From: Syntrophosphaera sp964463825
GTDB taxonomy: Bacteria > Cloacimonadota > Cloacimonadia > Cloacimonadales > Cloacimonadaceae
DNA length: 64,000 bases
Direction: 5' to 3'
NCBI GenBank assembly: GCA_964463825.1
Contig: CAYXEF010000002.1
Coordinates: forward strand, 1 to 64,000
In this document: in pieces, positions 43,065 through 52,135 of the stretch
Layout of the letters: every line of letters begins with the position of its first letter
Position numbering within the stretch: the stretch's first letter is position 1
The notes under the pieces: model-generated
The model's input: the letters and a program-made list of their open reading frames with translations, nothing else
What the model was told of the DNA's origin: nothing
Databases searched by the model: none
Position numbers and translations under genes: made by a program

Positions 43065-43821
43065 GTTCCGCCACCTTTTGTCCGTTTGAGGCTTCATTCA
43101 CGAAGTAGACGAAAATATCGTCCAGGTCCGTTTTGCCGGAAGCCTGGCGCAGCTCGTCAAGAGAGCCCTGGGTTAGGATGCGGCCCTCGTGGATCATGAT
43201 GATGCGGTCGGCCAGGCGTTCGGCCTCACGCATGATGTGGGTGGAGAAGAGCACACATTTGCCGCGCTCTTTACAATCCCGGATGAAGGCGATGATGTTG
43301 CGCGCGGTGAGGATGTCCAGCCCGGCGGTCGGTTCGTCGAAGATCATCACCGGCGGATCGTGGATGATGGAGCGGACGATGGAGACCTTCTGTTTCATGC
43401 CGGTGGAGAGGAATTCCATCTTCTTGTCCAGAAACTCGTTCATGTCCAAAAGCGTGGCCATATCAGCCGTCCGGCGCTCAATCACGCCTTCGCCGATCCC
43501 ATACAGGCGGCCAAAATAACGGATGAACTCCCGCGGCGTCAGGCGGGCGTAGAGGCCCGTGTCACCGGAGAGGAAACCCAGGTTCTGGCGCGCCTGGTCG
43601 CCCTGGCTGAGTACGCTGTAGCCCTCGATCCAGGCGTTTCCTGACTGGGGCTGGAAAATGGTGGAAAGGATGCGCATGGTGGTCGTTTTACCAGCGCCGT
43701 TGACGCCCAAGAGACAGACGATCTCGCCGTGCGCGGCATCGAAACTGACGTCGTCTACCGCGCGAAACGTGCTGCCGTCCTTCTTGGGAAACTCCTTGAC
43801 CAAGGCCTCGACTTTGATCAT
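43054..43821 (-). CDS. natA: ABC transporter ATP-binding protein (NatA type)
   Basis: The 255-residue ATPase has Walker A LLGVNGAGKTTTMR, a signature region read as LSTGMKQKVSIVRSI, Walker B VMIFDEPTAGLDI and the switch His in LFSTHIMREAERL. It energises the NatB-CPBP permease, whose gene it overlaps by 11 bases. ATG 43821 follows AAGGAGAG; an in-frame ATG seven codons earlier is less well placed. Confidence 0.93.
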   Translation of the reverse strand: MIKVEALVKEFPKKDGSTFRAVDDVSFDAAHGEIVCLLGVNGAGKTTTMRILSTIFQPQSGNAWIEGYSVLSQGDQARQNLGFLSGDTGLYARLTPREFIRYFGRLYGIGEGVIERRTADMATLLDMNEFLDKKMEFLSTGMKQKVSIVRSIIHDPPVMIFDEPTAGLDILTARNIIAFIRDCKERGKCVLFSTHIMREAERLADRIIMIHEGRILTQGSLDELRQASGKTDLDDIFVYFVNEASNGQKVAEHEF

Positions 43822-43860
43822 CGGCTCTCCTTGTCGAAACAACTATATTCCATTGCAATG

Positions 43861-43889
43861 CCAGAATAGAAACAGGGCTCTGGTGTCAA
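43861..43889 (-). promoter_or_regulatory. Candidate promoter of the natA-natB-glmS operon
   Basis: On the minus strand TTGACA (43889 down to 43884) lies 68 bases before the natA start. A TATTCT hexamer occurs after only 15 bases, so the -10 is uncertain. Confidence 0.4.
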
Positions 43890-44385
43890 GCATTTCTCTT
43901 GGAGGGAGTCAAGGTGGAAAGATGTCAAGCTGGAACAGATTGCCTGTCCCTGGCCGTATCCTGCTGAGCCTCTCCTTTGCCTCCGCTGTGCTGCCACTGA
44001 GGCTCAGAGGCATGTCAGCAGAGATTGCGAGGAGGAATCCCGGCATCCGGCGAGGAGGCTGAGATCAGGTCATTAGCAGTTGGCGGGGGTTCCGGATCCA
44101 CCGGCCGTATCGGCAGATGGACCAGACAGTCATTCCGTCCTGGCCCATCCCTTGTAACCGGTGATCGTTTCCCTTTTCTTTTTTTACAGAACCGACACCA
44201 GATGACCTCGTTCAGTCCTGCACCGGCCCGGATATGTCTGTGGCAAGGAAAAAGCTTGACGGATTGCGGCTGTTTATAAACGTATGCATAAGATAGGAAA
44301 TCCAACGGTACGGAATCGCTGAAACGGAATAAAAACAGCGCATTAATCTCATCCCCATCATCCAGACAAGCGAGGAATGTCTTTT
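43890..44385. other. Intergenic region without a recognisable gene
   Basis: About 500 bases separate the natA promoter from the methyltransferase gene. I see no convincing ORF, tRNA or riboswitch. It contains a perfect 9-bp inverted repeat at 43964-44007, a pyrimidine tract around 44168-44186 without a hairpin, and an AT-rich stretch (TTTATAAA, 44273-44280) after a TTGACG (44256-44261). The last could be a start site for the methyltransferase gene, though the spacing of 13 bases is too short for a standard promoter. Confidence 0.5.
43964..44007. repeat. 9-bp inverted repeat with 26-base loop
   Basis: CTGAGCCTC (43964-43972) is perfectly complementary to GAGGCTCAG (43999-44007). There is no T-run, so it is not an ordinary terminator. 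The size is similar to the hairpins at 32543 and 56625 but the sequence differs. Confidence 0.55.
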
Positions 44386-45126
44386 ATGAAAGATCACTAC
44401 AGCATTCTCAACCAGATCTCGGCTGAGCTGGTTCTGGATGCGGCCACCGGACGGGGCGACTTCATCCACGTTCTGAAACAGAATCTTCGATCCTATGTCC
44501 AGATCATCGGCGTGGACGCCTCGGACAAGATGGTGGACTTGGCCCAGCGGAGCTTTCCCGAAAACGACGTCGAGATCTACCAGATGGATCTGGAAGCGTT
44601 GAATTATGAGGATGCCAGTTTCGATCTGGTTTGTTTGTCCAATTCCCTGCATCACATCAGAGATTTGGATGCCGTATTGCAGGAGCTGTTGCGGGTGCTC
44701 AAGCCCGGCGGAACGCTGCTGATCAACGAAATGTACTGCGACGGCGAACAAAGCGAGCCGCAAAAGACGCATATCCTGATGCATCACTGGCTGGCCGCCA
44801 TCGACTCGCGCGGCGGGACTTTCCACCAATCCACCTACCCACGCCAGAAGATAATGGATATGGTAAAAAACCTAAGGCTGCAAAAACTAAAAGTGGATGA
44901 TTTTTATGAGCCGGTGGACAATCCCAAGGACGCACGCAACTGCGCCAGTTTGCAGCGCAACCTCGCGGAAACCCTCAAGCGCGTGGAGACCATGCCCGAT
45001 AACGAAGAACTTTTAGCTGAAGGTATGGCTATCCTGGAACGTATAAACACTGTAGGCTGCGCCAGTCCCAGCCGTTTGCTGATCTTGGGCGTCAAGCCCG
45101 CCCCCAAAACCAAAGGAGAAAAGTAA
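44386..45126 (+). CDS. Class I SAM-dependent methyltransferase
   Basis: The 246-residue protein has a Rossmann methyltransferase core: motif I LVLDAATGRGDF, the acidic loop IIGVDASDKMV, FDLVCLSNSLHHI as motif IV and LKPGGTLLINEMYCD. The layout is that of UbiE-like small-molecule methyltransferases. The substrate is not evident. ATG 44386 has better spacing from the GAGGA site than the in-frame ATG 44377. The stop overlaps the rho start by one base (TAATG). Confidence 0.85.
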   Translation: MKDHYSILNQISAELVLDAATGRGDFIHVLKQNLRSYVQIIGVDASDKMVDLAQRSFPENDVEIYQMDLEALNYEDASFDLVCLSNSLHHIRDLDAVLQELLRVLKPGGTLLINEMYCDGEQSEPQKTHILMHHWLAAIDSRGGTFHQSTYPRQKIMDMVKNLRLQKLKVDDFYEPVDNPKDARNCASLQRNLAETLKRVETMPDNEELLAEGMAILERINTVGCASPSRLLILGVKPAPKTKGEK

Positions 45127-46385
45127 TGCCCACTGAAGATAATCTGTTTGAATTGCCCCAATCCCAGCTGACCAAGCTCGCCAAGCAGTACGGCCTGCCG
45201 GGCTATTCCACGCTCAAGGGAACGGATCTGGTGTTCAAACTGCTGGAATTCCAGGCGGCCCAGGAAGGCCTGGCCTTCGTCACCGGTTGTCTGGAGATCA
45301 TGGAGGATGGCTTCGGATTTTTACGCTTCCCCCAAAACAACTATCTGCCCGGCCGCGACGACGTCTATGTCTCGCAGACGCAGGTGAAGCGCTTCGGCCT
45401 CAAGACCGGACACATGATCTCCGGCCCCGTGCGCTCCCCCAAGGAAGGGGAAAAATACTTCGCCCTGCTGCGCGTGGAAGCCGTCAATTACATGGCGCCC
45501 ACCGCCATGCAGGATCTGCGCTCCTGGGACGAACTCACGCCCTATTATCCCACCGAACGCCTGAATCTGGAGTTTGACCCGCACAACTACTCCACCCGCG
45601 TCATGAACCTCTTCACCCCCATCGGCAAGGGCCAGCGCGGTGTGATCGTCGCCGCCCCCCGCACCGGCAAGACCACCCTCTTGCAGGACACCGCCAATGC
45701 CATCCTGACCAACCATCCCGAGGTCTATCTTATCGTTCTGCTGGTGGACGAACGCCCGGAAGAAGTGACGGAAATGAAGAAGATCCTCAAACCCGGCAAC
45801 CGCGAGGTCATCAGTTCCACCTTCGACGAATCGCCCAAAAACCACACCGCGGTCAGCGAAATGGTGCTGGAAAAGGCCAAACGCATGATCGAACTCAATC
45901 AGGACGTGGTCATCGTGCTGGACAGTATCACACGCCTGGCCCGCGCCTACAACAATATCACGCCCTCCAGCGGCAAGGTGCTCAGCGGCGGTATCGACGC
46001 CAACGGTCTGATCAAACCCAAGAAGTTCTTCGGCGCCGCGCGCAACACTGAGGAAGCGGGATCCCTCACCATCATCGCCACCGCCCTTATTGACACTGGT
46101 TCCAAGATGGACCAGGTGATCTTCGAGGAATTCAAGGGTACCGGCAATATGGAGTTGGTGCTGGATCGCAGCATTTCTGACATGCGCCTCTATCCCGCCA
46201 TTGACCTGGTCAAGAGCGGCACCCGGCGCGAAGAATTGCTGCTTACCAAAAACGAGATCAACCGCATGTACGTATTGCGCAAATACCTGAAAACCATCAG
46301 CCCGGTCCAGGGCATAGAGACCTTGCGCAAGCGCATGCAGGCCACCGAAACGAATAACGAACTGCTCAATTCCATGAGTAATTAG
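45126..46385 (+). CDS. rho: Transcription termination factor Rho
   Basis: Rho is the hexameric RNA helicase that ends transcription. The 419-residue protein has the N-terminal helical LPQSQLTKLAKQYGL segment, the RNA-binding cold-shock domain (GCLEIMEDGFGFLRFPQNNYLPG, DDVYVSQTQVKRFGLKTGH), Walker A APRTGKTTLL (about 176-185), IVLLVDERPEEVTEM and DSITRLARAYN. Length is standard. Its presence, with few hairpin terminators seen in the window, suggests Rho does much of the termination. Confidence 0.97.
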   Translation: MPTEDNLFELPQSQLTKLAKQYGLPGYSTLKGTDLVFKLLEFQAAQEGLAFVTGCLEIMEDGFGFLRFPQNNYLPGRDDVYVSQTQVKRFGLKTGHMISGPVRSPKEGEKYFALLRVEAVNYMAPTAMQDLRSWDELTPYYPTERLNLEFDPHNYSTRVMNLFTPIGKGQRGVIVAAPRTGKTTLLQDTANAILTNHPEVYLIVLLVDERPEEVTEMKKILKPGNREVISSTFDESPKNHTAVSEMVLEKAKRMIELNQDVVIVLDSITRLARAYNNITPSSGKVLSGGIDANGLIKPKKFFGAARNTEEAGSLTIIATALIDTGSKMDQVIFEEFKGTGNMELVLDRSISDMRLYPAIDLVKSGTRREELLLTKNEINRMYVLRKYLKTISPVQGIETLRKRMQATETNNELLNSMSN

Positions 46386-46423
46386 GGCGGCTGCCCGGGT
46401 TCAGCCATCTCCGGGGATTGCCG

Positions 46424-47527
46424 ATGTGCCGGTTTCTGTGTCTGATCCTGCTGCTGACGCTGCTCTGCCTGCCCCATTCGGCGCCAGGGTTGAGTCAGGA
46501 TTTTGAGCAACTGGAGTCGCTCTACAAGCGGGGCGCCCTGGACGAGCTGCCTGCCTCTCTCAACAGCGCCAAACCCAAAACCGACGAAGAACAGGCTCTC
46601 GCCCTCTATCTGGCTGCCACGCTCAAACTTTCAAGCAAGGATGCCATCCCGCTGCTGCAACAGGGTCTGGAAAAATACCCCGCCACGCTCTATGGACAAC
46701 GCTGTATGCTGGAGCGGGCCAAGATCCATCTGCTCGAGCGCCAGATTGATCCTGCCCAGGCCTTGCTGCAAAAGATCAACCACCCCGCGCTCTGGGAGCG
46801 TTTCTTCTGGCTCAGCCTCTGCGCTGAAGCCCGAGACGACGCTGACGCCACCATCGCCCACGCGGAGAACTATCTGCGCCTGGAACCTTCCGGCGCGCAT
46901 ATCGAGGACGCCTATTATCTGATCGCGGGGGCTTATCAAAAACTAAGCAAGTTCCAGAGCGCCATCGCCACTCTGAACAAACTATCCTCCCTGCCGGATT
47001 ATCCCCGCAGGGAACAATACTTCCACTACTTTCTGGGCACCTTGCACCGCCAGGCGAACGAGCTCGCGGATGCTGTCCGCAACTACAAGCTGGGCTTCGA
47101 ACTGAACCGCAATTCCCCGCTGGCGCTGCAAATCGAGGATGCGCTGCTGGAACTAAAAGCCAGACATCCCAATCTGGTCGATCTGAACTTCCTCTATCCC
47201 TATAGCGAACTCGCCATCACGCTTCCCGACAGCCTCGGTACCATCCCCGACAAAGATCCGGTCGACACCACGCCGGTCAAGCTGCAGGCCAAACCCGGAG
47301 GAGGCTACTTTGTCCAGGCCGGGCGCTTCGGCGTGGAAACCAACGCCAATCAGCTGGCGCTCCAGCTCCGGGAATTCAGGCTGTTGGCTCATTACTACGA
47401 AGACAAAGCCAACAAAGCCACGCCCTGGGTGGTGGTCAGCGGTCCCTACTCCACCCGCGACGAGGCCGATGCCGCCCGGCAGTTACTGCTCTCCCGGAGC
47501 ATCGACAGTTTCATCACGCGCTTCTGA
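46424..47527 (+). CDS. Exported TPR protein with C-terminal SPOR domain
   Basis: The 367-residue protein has an N-terminal signal peptide (CRFLCLILLLTLLCLPHSAPG), a helical TPR-like middle (about 30-240) and a C-terminal SPOR domain (about 293-367; GGYFVQAGRFGVETNANQLA ... PWVVVSGPYSTRDEADAARQLL). SPOR domains bind denuded peptidoglycan at division sites, so a cell-envelope or division role is likely. ATG 46424 is preferred to TTG 46418. It lies 6 bases before mutS. Confidence 0.82.
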   Translation: MCRFLCLILLLTLLCLPHSAPGLSQDFEQLESLYKRGALDELPASLNSAKPKTDEEQALALYLAATLKLSSKDAIPLLQQGLEKYPATLYGQRCMLERAKIHLLERQIDPAQALLQKINHPALWERFFWLSLCAEARDDADATIAHAENYLRLEPSGAHIEDAYYLIAGAYQKLSKFQSAIATLNKLSSLPDYPRREQYFHYFLGTLHRQANELADAVRNYKLGFELNRNSPLALQIEDALLELKARHPNLVDLNFLYPYSELAITLPDSLGTIPDKDPVDTTPVKLQAKPGGGYFVQAGRFGVETNANQLALQLREFRLLAHYYEDKANKATPWVVVSGPYSTRDEADAARQLLLSRSIDSFITRF

Positions 47528-47533
47528 TCCGCA

Positions 47534-50167
47534 ATGAGCCGCGTTCCGCCCGGTCCCGCCCGTTTGACGCCCATGCTCAGGCAATTGCAGGAGATCAAAG
47601 AGGCTCATCCGGACAAACTGATCCTCTTTCGCATGGGCGACTTCTATGAAACCTTTTACGAGGACGCCTACACGGCTTCCAAGATCCTTAACATCACCCT
47701 CACCACGCGCGATAAGAATGTCGAGGATCCCGTACCTCTGGCAGGTTTTCCTTATCACGCGCTGGACAACTATCTGGACAAACTGATCAAGGCCGGGCTC
47801 AAAGTCGCCATCTGCGAACAGGTGGAGGATCCCAGACAGGCCGTGGGGCTGGTCAAACGAGAGGTGGTGGAGATCATCACACCCGGCACGGTTTTGGACC
47901 ACTCGCTGATCGAGGGCAGCGCCAACAACTTCCTCAGTGCGGTCTATTACGAAGACCCCCAGCGCAGGATCGGCCTGGCCAGCCTAGATCTCTCCACCGG
48001 GGAGTTCAGCTTTACCCAGCTTCAGTTGGGTGAACTGGCCAACGAACTTCTGCGCCTGCGCCCCACGGAGATCATCGTGGACAGCGTGAAAGCGGAAGCC
48101 CTGATCAAAGGTCTGCAATTGGAATACCAGCCCACGCTGACCATCTTCGACAGCTGGCAGTTCCAGCCAGCTGAAGCGGCCGCAGCGTTGAAAAAGCACT
48201 TTCAGGTACACTCTCTGGAAGCCTTCGGAGCCCAGGGCAAACCCCTCGGGGCCACCGCCGCCGGCGCCGCCCTGGCCTATGTGCAATCGCTGTATCAGGT
48301 CCCGCTCAGCCACATCGCCTCGCTGCGTTATTACTCGCTGGACAGTTTCATGCAGTTGGACGAGATCACGCGGCGCAATCTGGAATTGACCCGCTCCCTG
48401 CGCTATAACGAACGCCACGGCTCGCTCCTAGCGATTCTGGACCAGACCCAAACCCCGATGGGAGCCCGCCTCTTGCAGAACTGGCTGCTGCATCCGCTGC
48501 TGGATACGGAGCTGATCCTTCAACGCCAGGCCGTAATCAAGGCTTTTCTTTCCAATACAGCCTACCTTAAGGATGTCCGGAATTGCCTGCGCGACATCGG
48601 TGACATCTCACGCCTGGTCTCACGCTTGGGCGCCCTGCGCATCAACCCGCGCGAGCTGGTGTCCCTGAAATCCTTTCTGCTCACCGTCTCAGAGCTACGC
48701 TCGCGGCTCTTAACCTTCGGCCATCATCTGATCAACGCTTTCACGGTGCGCATGCAGGGCTTCGACGCCATCATCCAGCTCATCGATTGCGCTATCCGGC
48801 CTCAGCCGCCGCTGACCATCACCGAAGGCGGTATTTTCAATGCCGGTTATGACGCGGATCTGGACGAACTGCTGGGCCTGGTCCACGATGGTAAATCATG
48901 GATCGCCAAGTTGGAGGAGGACGAACGCCGCAAGACCGGGATTCCCACACTCAAGGTCGGCTACAACCGCGTCTTCGGTTACTACATCGAGGTCGGCACC
49001 GCCCACACCGCCAAGGTTCCGGACTATTACACCGCCAAACAGACTCTGGTCAATTCCCAGCGCTACATCTCGCCCCGGCTCAAGGAGTTTGAGGCCAAGG
49101 TGCTCTCCTCCGAGGAGAAAATCAAGAACCTCGAGTACGAACTATACAAGGACCTACGCCAGCAATTGGCCCGGGAATTGCCTCTGCTTCAGGAACTGGG
49201 TGATCTCATCGCACTGGTGGACGTGCAGTCGTGTCTGGCTTTTTTGGCTTGGCAGAATCATTACTGCTGCCCGGAATTCAGTTCTGACCGCGGCCTGGCC
49301 ATCATCGCCGGACGGCATCCCGTGATCGAACAATTGATCGATGACAACGAGTTTATTCCCAACGACACCGAACTGGACTATCCCCAGACCACGATCGCCA
49401 TTATCACCGGACCCAACATGGCTGGCAAATCCACCTACCTGCGCCAGGTGGGGCTGCTGGCCATCCTGGCCCAGATCGGTAGTTTCGTTCCAGCGCAAAA
49501 AATGGTGCTGCCCATCTTCGACCGTGTGTTCACCCGCGTCGGCGCTTCCGACAACCTCGCCCAGGGCCAAAGCACCTTTCTGGTGGAGATGATCGAAACC
49601 GCCAACATCCTGCACTCTGCCACCCCGTCATCCCTGATCCTGCTGGACGAGATCGGCCGGGGCACCTCGACCTTCGACGGCCTCAGCCTGGCTTGGTCCA
49701 TCATCGAATACATCCAGAAAAACAAGCGCACCCTCACCCTCTTCGCCACGCACTATCATGAACTGACCGAGCTGGAAAACATCTATCCGGACATCCGCAA
49801 CTATAATGTCCTGGTCAAGGAATTCAACGACCAGATGATTTTTCTGCGCAAGATCGAGCGTGGCGGCGCCGACCAAAGCTACGGCATCCAGGTGGCCAGA
49901 TTGGCCGGGATCCCGGACCGCGTCATCCGGCGTGCCCGCGAGATCCTTAAAAACCTCGAGCAGCACGAGATTTCCCCCCAGGGCCTGACTGCCTCCATCC
50001 GCCGCAAACTCAATCAGAGCTCCCCCCAGTTGGAACTCTTTGAAGTGCTCGCTGACCGGGCGGATGAACTGGATCCCCTGATCCGCGAAATCCAGGACCT
50101 CAACCTCGATAAACTCACGCCCATCGAAGCTTGGCAAAGATTAAAGGACATACAGAGCCGCCTATGA
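47534..50167 (+). CDS. mutS: DNA mismatch repair protein MutS
   Basis: MutS recognises mismatches. The 877-residue product has the N-terminal mismatch-binding motif (KLILFRMGDFYETF, with the Phe of the F-x-E motif nearby in DFYETFYED), connector and clamp domains, Walker A TGPNMAGKSTYLRQ (G626-S633), DEIGRGTSTFDGLSLAW and ATHYHEL. The C-terminus carries a helix-turn-helix dimer segment. It overlaps the next gene by 4 bases. mutL is not in this window. Confidence 0.97.
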   Translation: MSRVPPGPARLTPMLRQLQEIKEAHPDKLILFRMGDFYETFYEDAYTASKILNITLTTRDKNVEDPVPLAGFPYHALDNYLDKLIKAGLKVAICEQVEDPRQAVGLVKREVVEIITPGTVLDHSLIEGSANNFLSAVYYEDPQRRIGLASLDLSTGEFSFTQLQLGELANELLRLRPTEIIVDSVKAEALIKGLQLEYQPTLTIFDSWQFQPAEAAAALKKHFQVHSLEAFGAQGKPLGATAAGAALAYVQSLYQVPLSHIASLRYYSLDSFMQLDEITRRNLELTRSLRYNERHGSLLAILDQTQTPMGARLLQNWLLHPLLDTELILQRQAVIKAFLSNTAYLKDVRNCLRDIGDISRLVSRLGALRINPRELVSLKSFLLTVSELRSRLLTFGHHLINAFTVRMQGFDAIIQLIDCAIRPQPPLTITEGGIFNAGYDADLDELLGLVHDGKSWIAKLEEDERRKTGIPTLKVGYNRVFGYYIEVGTAHTAKVPDYYTAKQTLVNSQRYISPRLKEFEAKVLSSEEKIKNLEYELYKDLRQQLARELPLLQELGDLIALVDVQSCLAFLAWQNHYCCPEFSSDRGLAIIAGRHPVIEQLIDDNEFIPNDTELDYPQTTIAIITGPNMAGKSTYLRQVGLLAILAQIGSFVPAQKMVLPIFDRVFTRVGASDNLAQGQSTFLVEMIETANILHSATPSSLILLDEIGRGTSTFDGLSLAWSIIEYIQKNKRTLTLFATHYHELTELENIYPDIRNYNVLVKEFNDQMIFLRKIERGGADQSYGIQVARLAGIPDRVIRRAREILKNLEQHEISPQGLTASIRRKLNQSSPQLELFEVLADRADELDPLIREIQDLNLDKLTPIEAWQRLKDIQSRL

Positions 50168-51870
50168 AACTCCCGCCTCGCAGTTTTGCCGCCCTCATCC
50201 TGGTCGGCCTTTTAGCCCTACTGGCCGCCTGCACAGTAAACCAGCCCAAACTCGCCGGACGCATCAACGGCACCCCCATCCCCTACAACTCCTATATGGA
50301 GTCCTACCGCGGCCATTACAATAACTTTCAAATCCTGAACAACCGCGTCCCCGACGCCGAGGAAAAGGAACAGATCCGACGCGATACTTGGAAGGACGCC
50401 ACCCGGCACGTGATCCTCACCGACTATTTCCGCAAATACGGCATCAGCGTCTCAGGCCAGGAAGTGCTGGACACGCTCCGCCACAACGTCCCGGATTATA
50501 TCCAGAACTCCCCGCGCTTCCAGTCCGGCGGCAAATTCGACTACCGGATCTATCTGCAATCCCTGCAATACGACACACCCGAAAATCTGCAGCCCCTGCG
50601 CAAGCATTATCAGGATTACTTGATCCCCATCCTCAAACTGAAGCAGCGCCTGATCTCCGACGAACTGCTGACCCCGGCGGAACAAAAACTCAGCCTGCGC
50701 ATCCTGCAAAGCAAGGCCGATATCGAGTGGGCCAGCGTTGATCCCCTGCTTCTGGAGCCGCTGGTCACCCCGGAAGAAATCCAGCTTTATTATGACAAAC
50801 ACCCGGATGAATTCAAGCTCGATCCTCAGTACTCGGTGCTTTATGCCACCTTACCGGTGAGCCCGTCCAGCCGCGATGTCGAGCTGGGCGCCGCCCTGGC
50901 CGACACGCTCTTGGCCGAATTGCGTGAAGGCTCCAGCCTGGAAGAGGCCCTGAACAAGCATCTGGCTTATTATCCCGGGCTGCTGCTCAAAAACTCCGGC
51001 TTCATCCGCAACAATGACCTGGATCCCGTGCTTTACGCGCTGTTGGCCGAGACTGAGGAAGGCTCCTACACCAATCCCGTGGCCGATGCTGAGGGCCTGA
51101 CCATCTACCAGCTGGAACAGCGAACCAAAAGCATGATCAGCTTCAACACCCTGCGCGTGCCCTTCAATCCCTCTCCGGCGAGCATCGAGCAAGCCAAAGC
51201 TGCCGCCGAACGCGCCTCCCGCCTGATTGCCGCGCTGGGACTTGCGGAAGCTGCTGAGGAACTGGAACTGGAGATTAAGACCAGCGGCAGGGTCAGAGGG
51301 GAAACAGACTGGCTGGAGGATCCCGCGGCCGTGCAGGCAATCCTCAGACAGATCGAGGAACAGGACGAGGGTTTCGTACTGGCCCCTGTGTATGTGGCGG
51401 CCCAGAGATCCTGGCTGGTCGGCGCGCTGCAAGATAACACGCTCAACAGCGTGCGGACCCTGATGGAAGTGCAAAGCGCGATCCGCTCCCTGCTGGTAGG
51501 GCAAAAACGGGTGAATATGGCCCAATCCCTGGCCGGACAGATCGCAAGCGGCCAGATCTCCCCTCCCGCATCATCCTCCTGGGTGCTTCATGGCGGAATG
51601 ACCTATACATCGGAGCTGGGCGGTGTTCCAACTGAAAACCTTTTCTATCAGGTCCTGCGAGACCATTATCAGGGCCACCCGCAAAAATTTCACTCACATG
51701 GGGATTTGCTCTGGATACCGCGTGTGATCTCGGCCAGCACCGACAAACAGGTGAAGATCCCCGCAGAGGAAGTGGCGCGCCTCTTCACGCAGAATCTGCC
51801 GGAAAACTGGTTCGACAACTGGATGGAAGGCAAGATCCGCCAAGCCAAACTCAAGATCTACGTCCAGTAG
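50164..51870 (+). CDS. PpiD/SurA-like periplasmic lipoprotein
   Basis: The 568-residue protein has a lipoprotein signal with lipobox LLAAC (Cys23), so it should be anchored in a membrane facing the periplasm. Residues 25-200 match the SurA/PpiD N-terminal chaperone region. From about residue 200 a parvulin-like segment follows (TPEEIQLYYDKHPDEFKL ... GSSLEEALNK ... GFIRNNDLDP ... PVADAEGLTIYQLEQ). Key parvulin histidines are not obvious, so isomerase activity is doubtful and chaperone function more likely. ATG 50164 overlaps the mutS stop. Confidence 0.78.
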   Translation: MKLPPRSFAALILVGLLALLAACTVNQPKLAGRINGTPIPYNSYMESYRGHYNNFQILNNRVPDAEEKEQIRRDTWKDATRHVILTDYFRKYGISVSGQEVLDTLRHNVPDYIQNSPRFQSGGKFDYRIYLQSLQYDTPENLQPLRKHYQDYLIPILKLKQRLISDELLTPAEQKLSLRILQSKADIEWASVDPLLLEPLVTPEEIQLYYDKHPDEFKLDPQYSVLYATLPVSPSSRDVELGAALADTLLAELREGSSLEEALNKHLAYYPGLLLKNSGFIRNNDLDPVLYALLAETEEGSYTNPVADAEGLTIYQLEQRTKSMISFNTLRVPFNPSPASIEQAKAAAERASRLIAALGLAEAAEELELEIKTSGRVRGETDWLEDPAAVQAILRQIEEQDEGFVLAPVYVAAQRSWLVGALQDNTLNSVRTLMEVQSAIRSLLVGQKRVNMAQSLAGQIASGQISPPASSSWVLHGGMTYTSELGGVPTENLFYQVLRDHYQGHPQKFHSHGDLLWIPRVISASTDKQVKIPAEEVARLFTQNLPENWFDNWMEGKIRQAKLKIYVQ

Positions 51871-51921
51871 GCTTCCATCCTGCCCCTGGCATGGTCGCCC
51901 GCCAGTTCCCTGCCGGCGCGT

Positions 51922-52008
51922 GACTTGTCTGCCTCCCGAATACTGCCCCAAGAGTACCCGCCCATCCGACGGGAACTCTACGCGAAGTCGACCCTAAGCG
52001 GACGATCC
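51922..52008 (+). repeat. Dispersed intergenic repeat, copy 3 of 3
   Basis: A 15-base block (CCCGAATACTGCCCC, 51935-51949) is identical to 32550-32564. It is followed by GACGGGAA-x-TCTA, GCGAAG, CTAAGCGGA and GATCC in the same order as the 32.5-kb copy. The stem is shorter here (TCCCG/CGGGA). It lies between the converging PpiD-like gene and gdhA. Confidence 0.65.
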
Positions 52009-52076
52009 AGGCCCCGGGGCGGAATCATCCCGCTCCGGCTGAGCGGGCTGTCTCAAGTCACTGTTTCTCGCTGCAC

Positions 52077-52107
52077 AAAAGAAAAACCCGGTCCGAAGAC
52101 CGGGTTT
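52077..52107 (-). terminator. Rho-independent terminator of gdhA
   Basis: A 10-bp perfect stem (52084-52093 with 52098-52107) encloses a TTCG tetraloop on the minus strand, followed by TTCTTTT. It ends gdhA transcription 29 bases after the stop. The stem is symmetric and could also act on the plus strand, with a weaker T-tail. Confidence 0.93.
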
Positions 52108-52135
52108 GTCATATCTTTGCTACTTGGTTGCTGCT

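Noticed and set aside
44168..44186. Pyrimidine-rich tract suggesting a terminator
   Set aside because: No stable hairpin precedes it.
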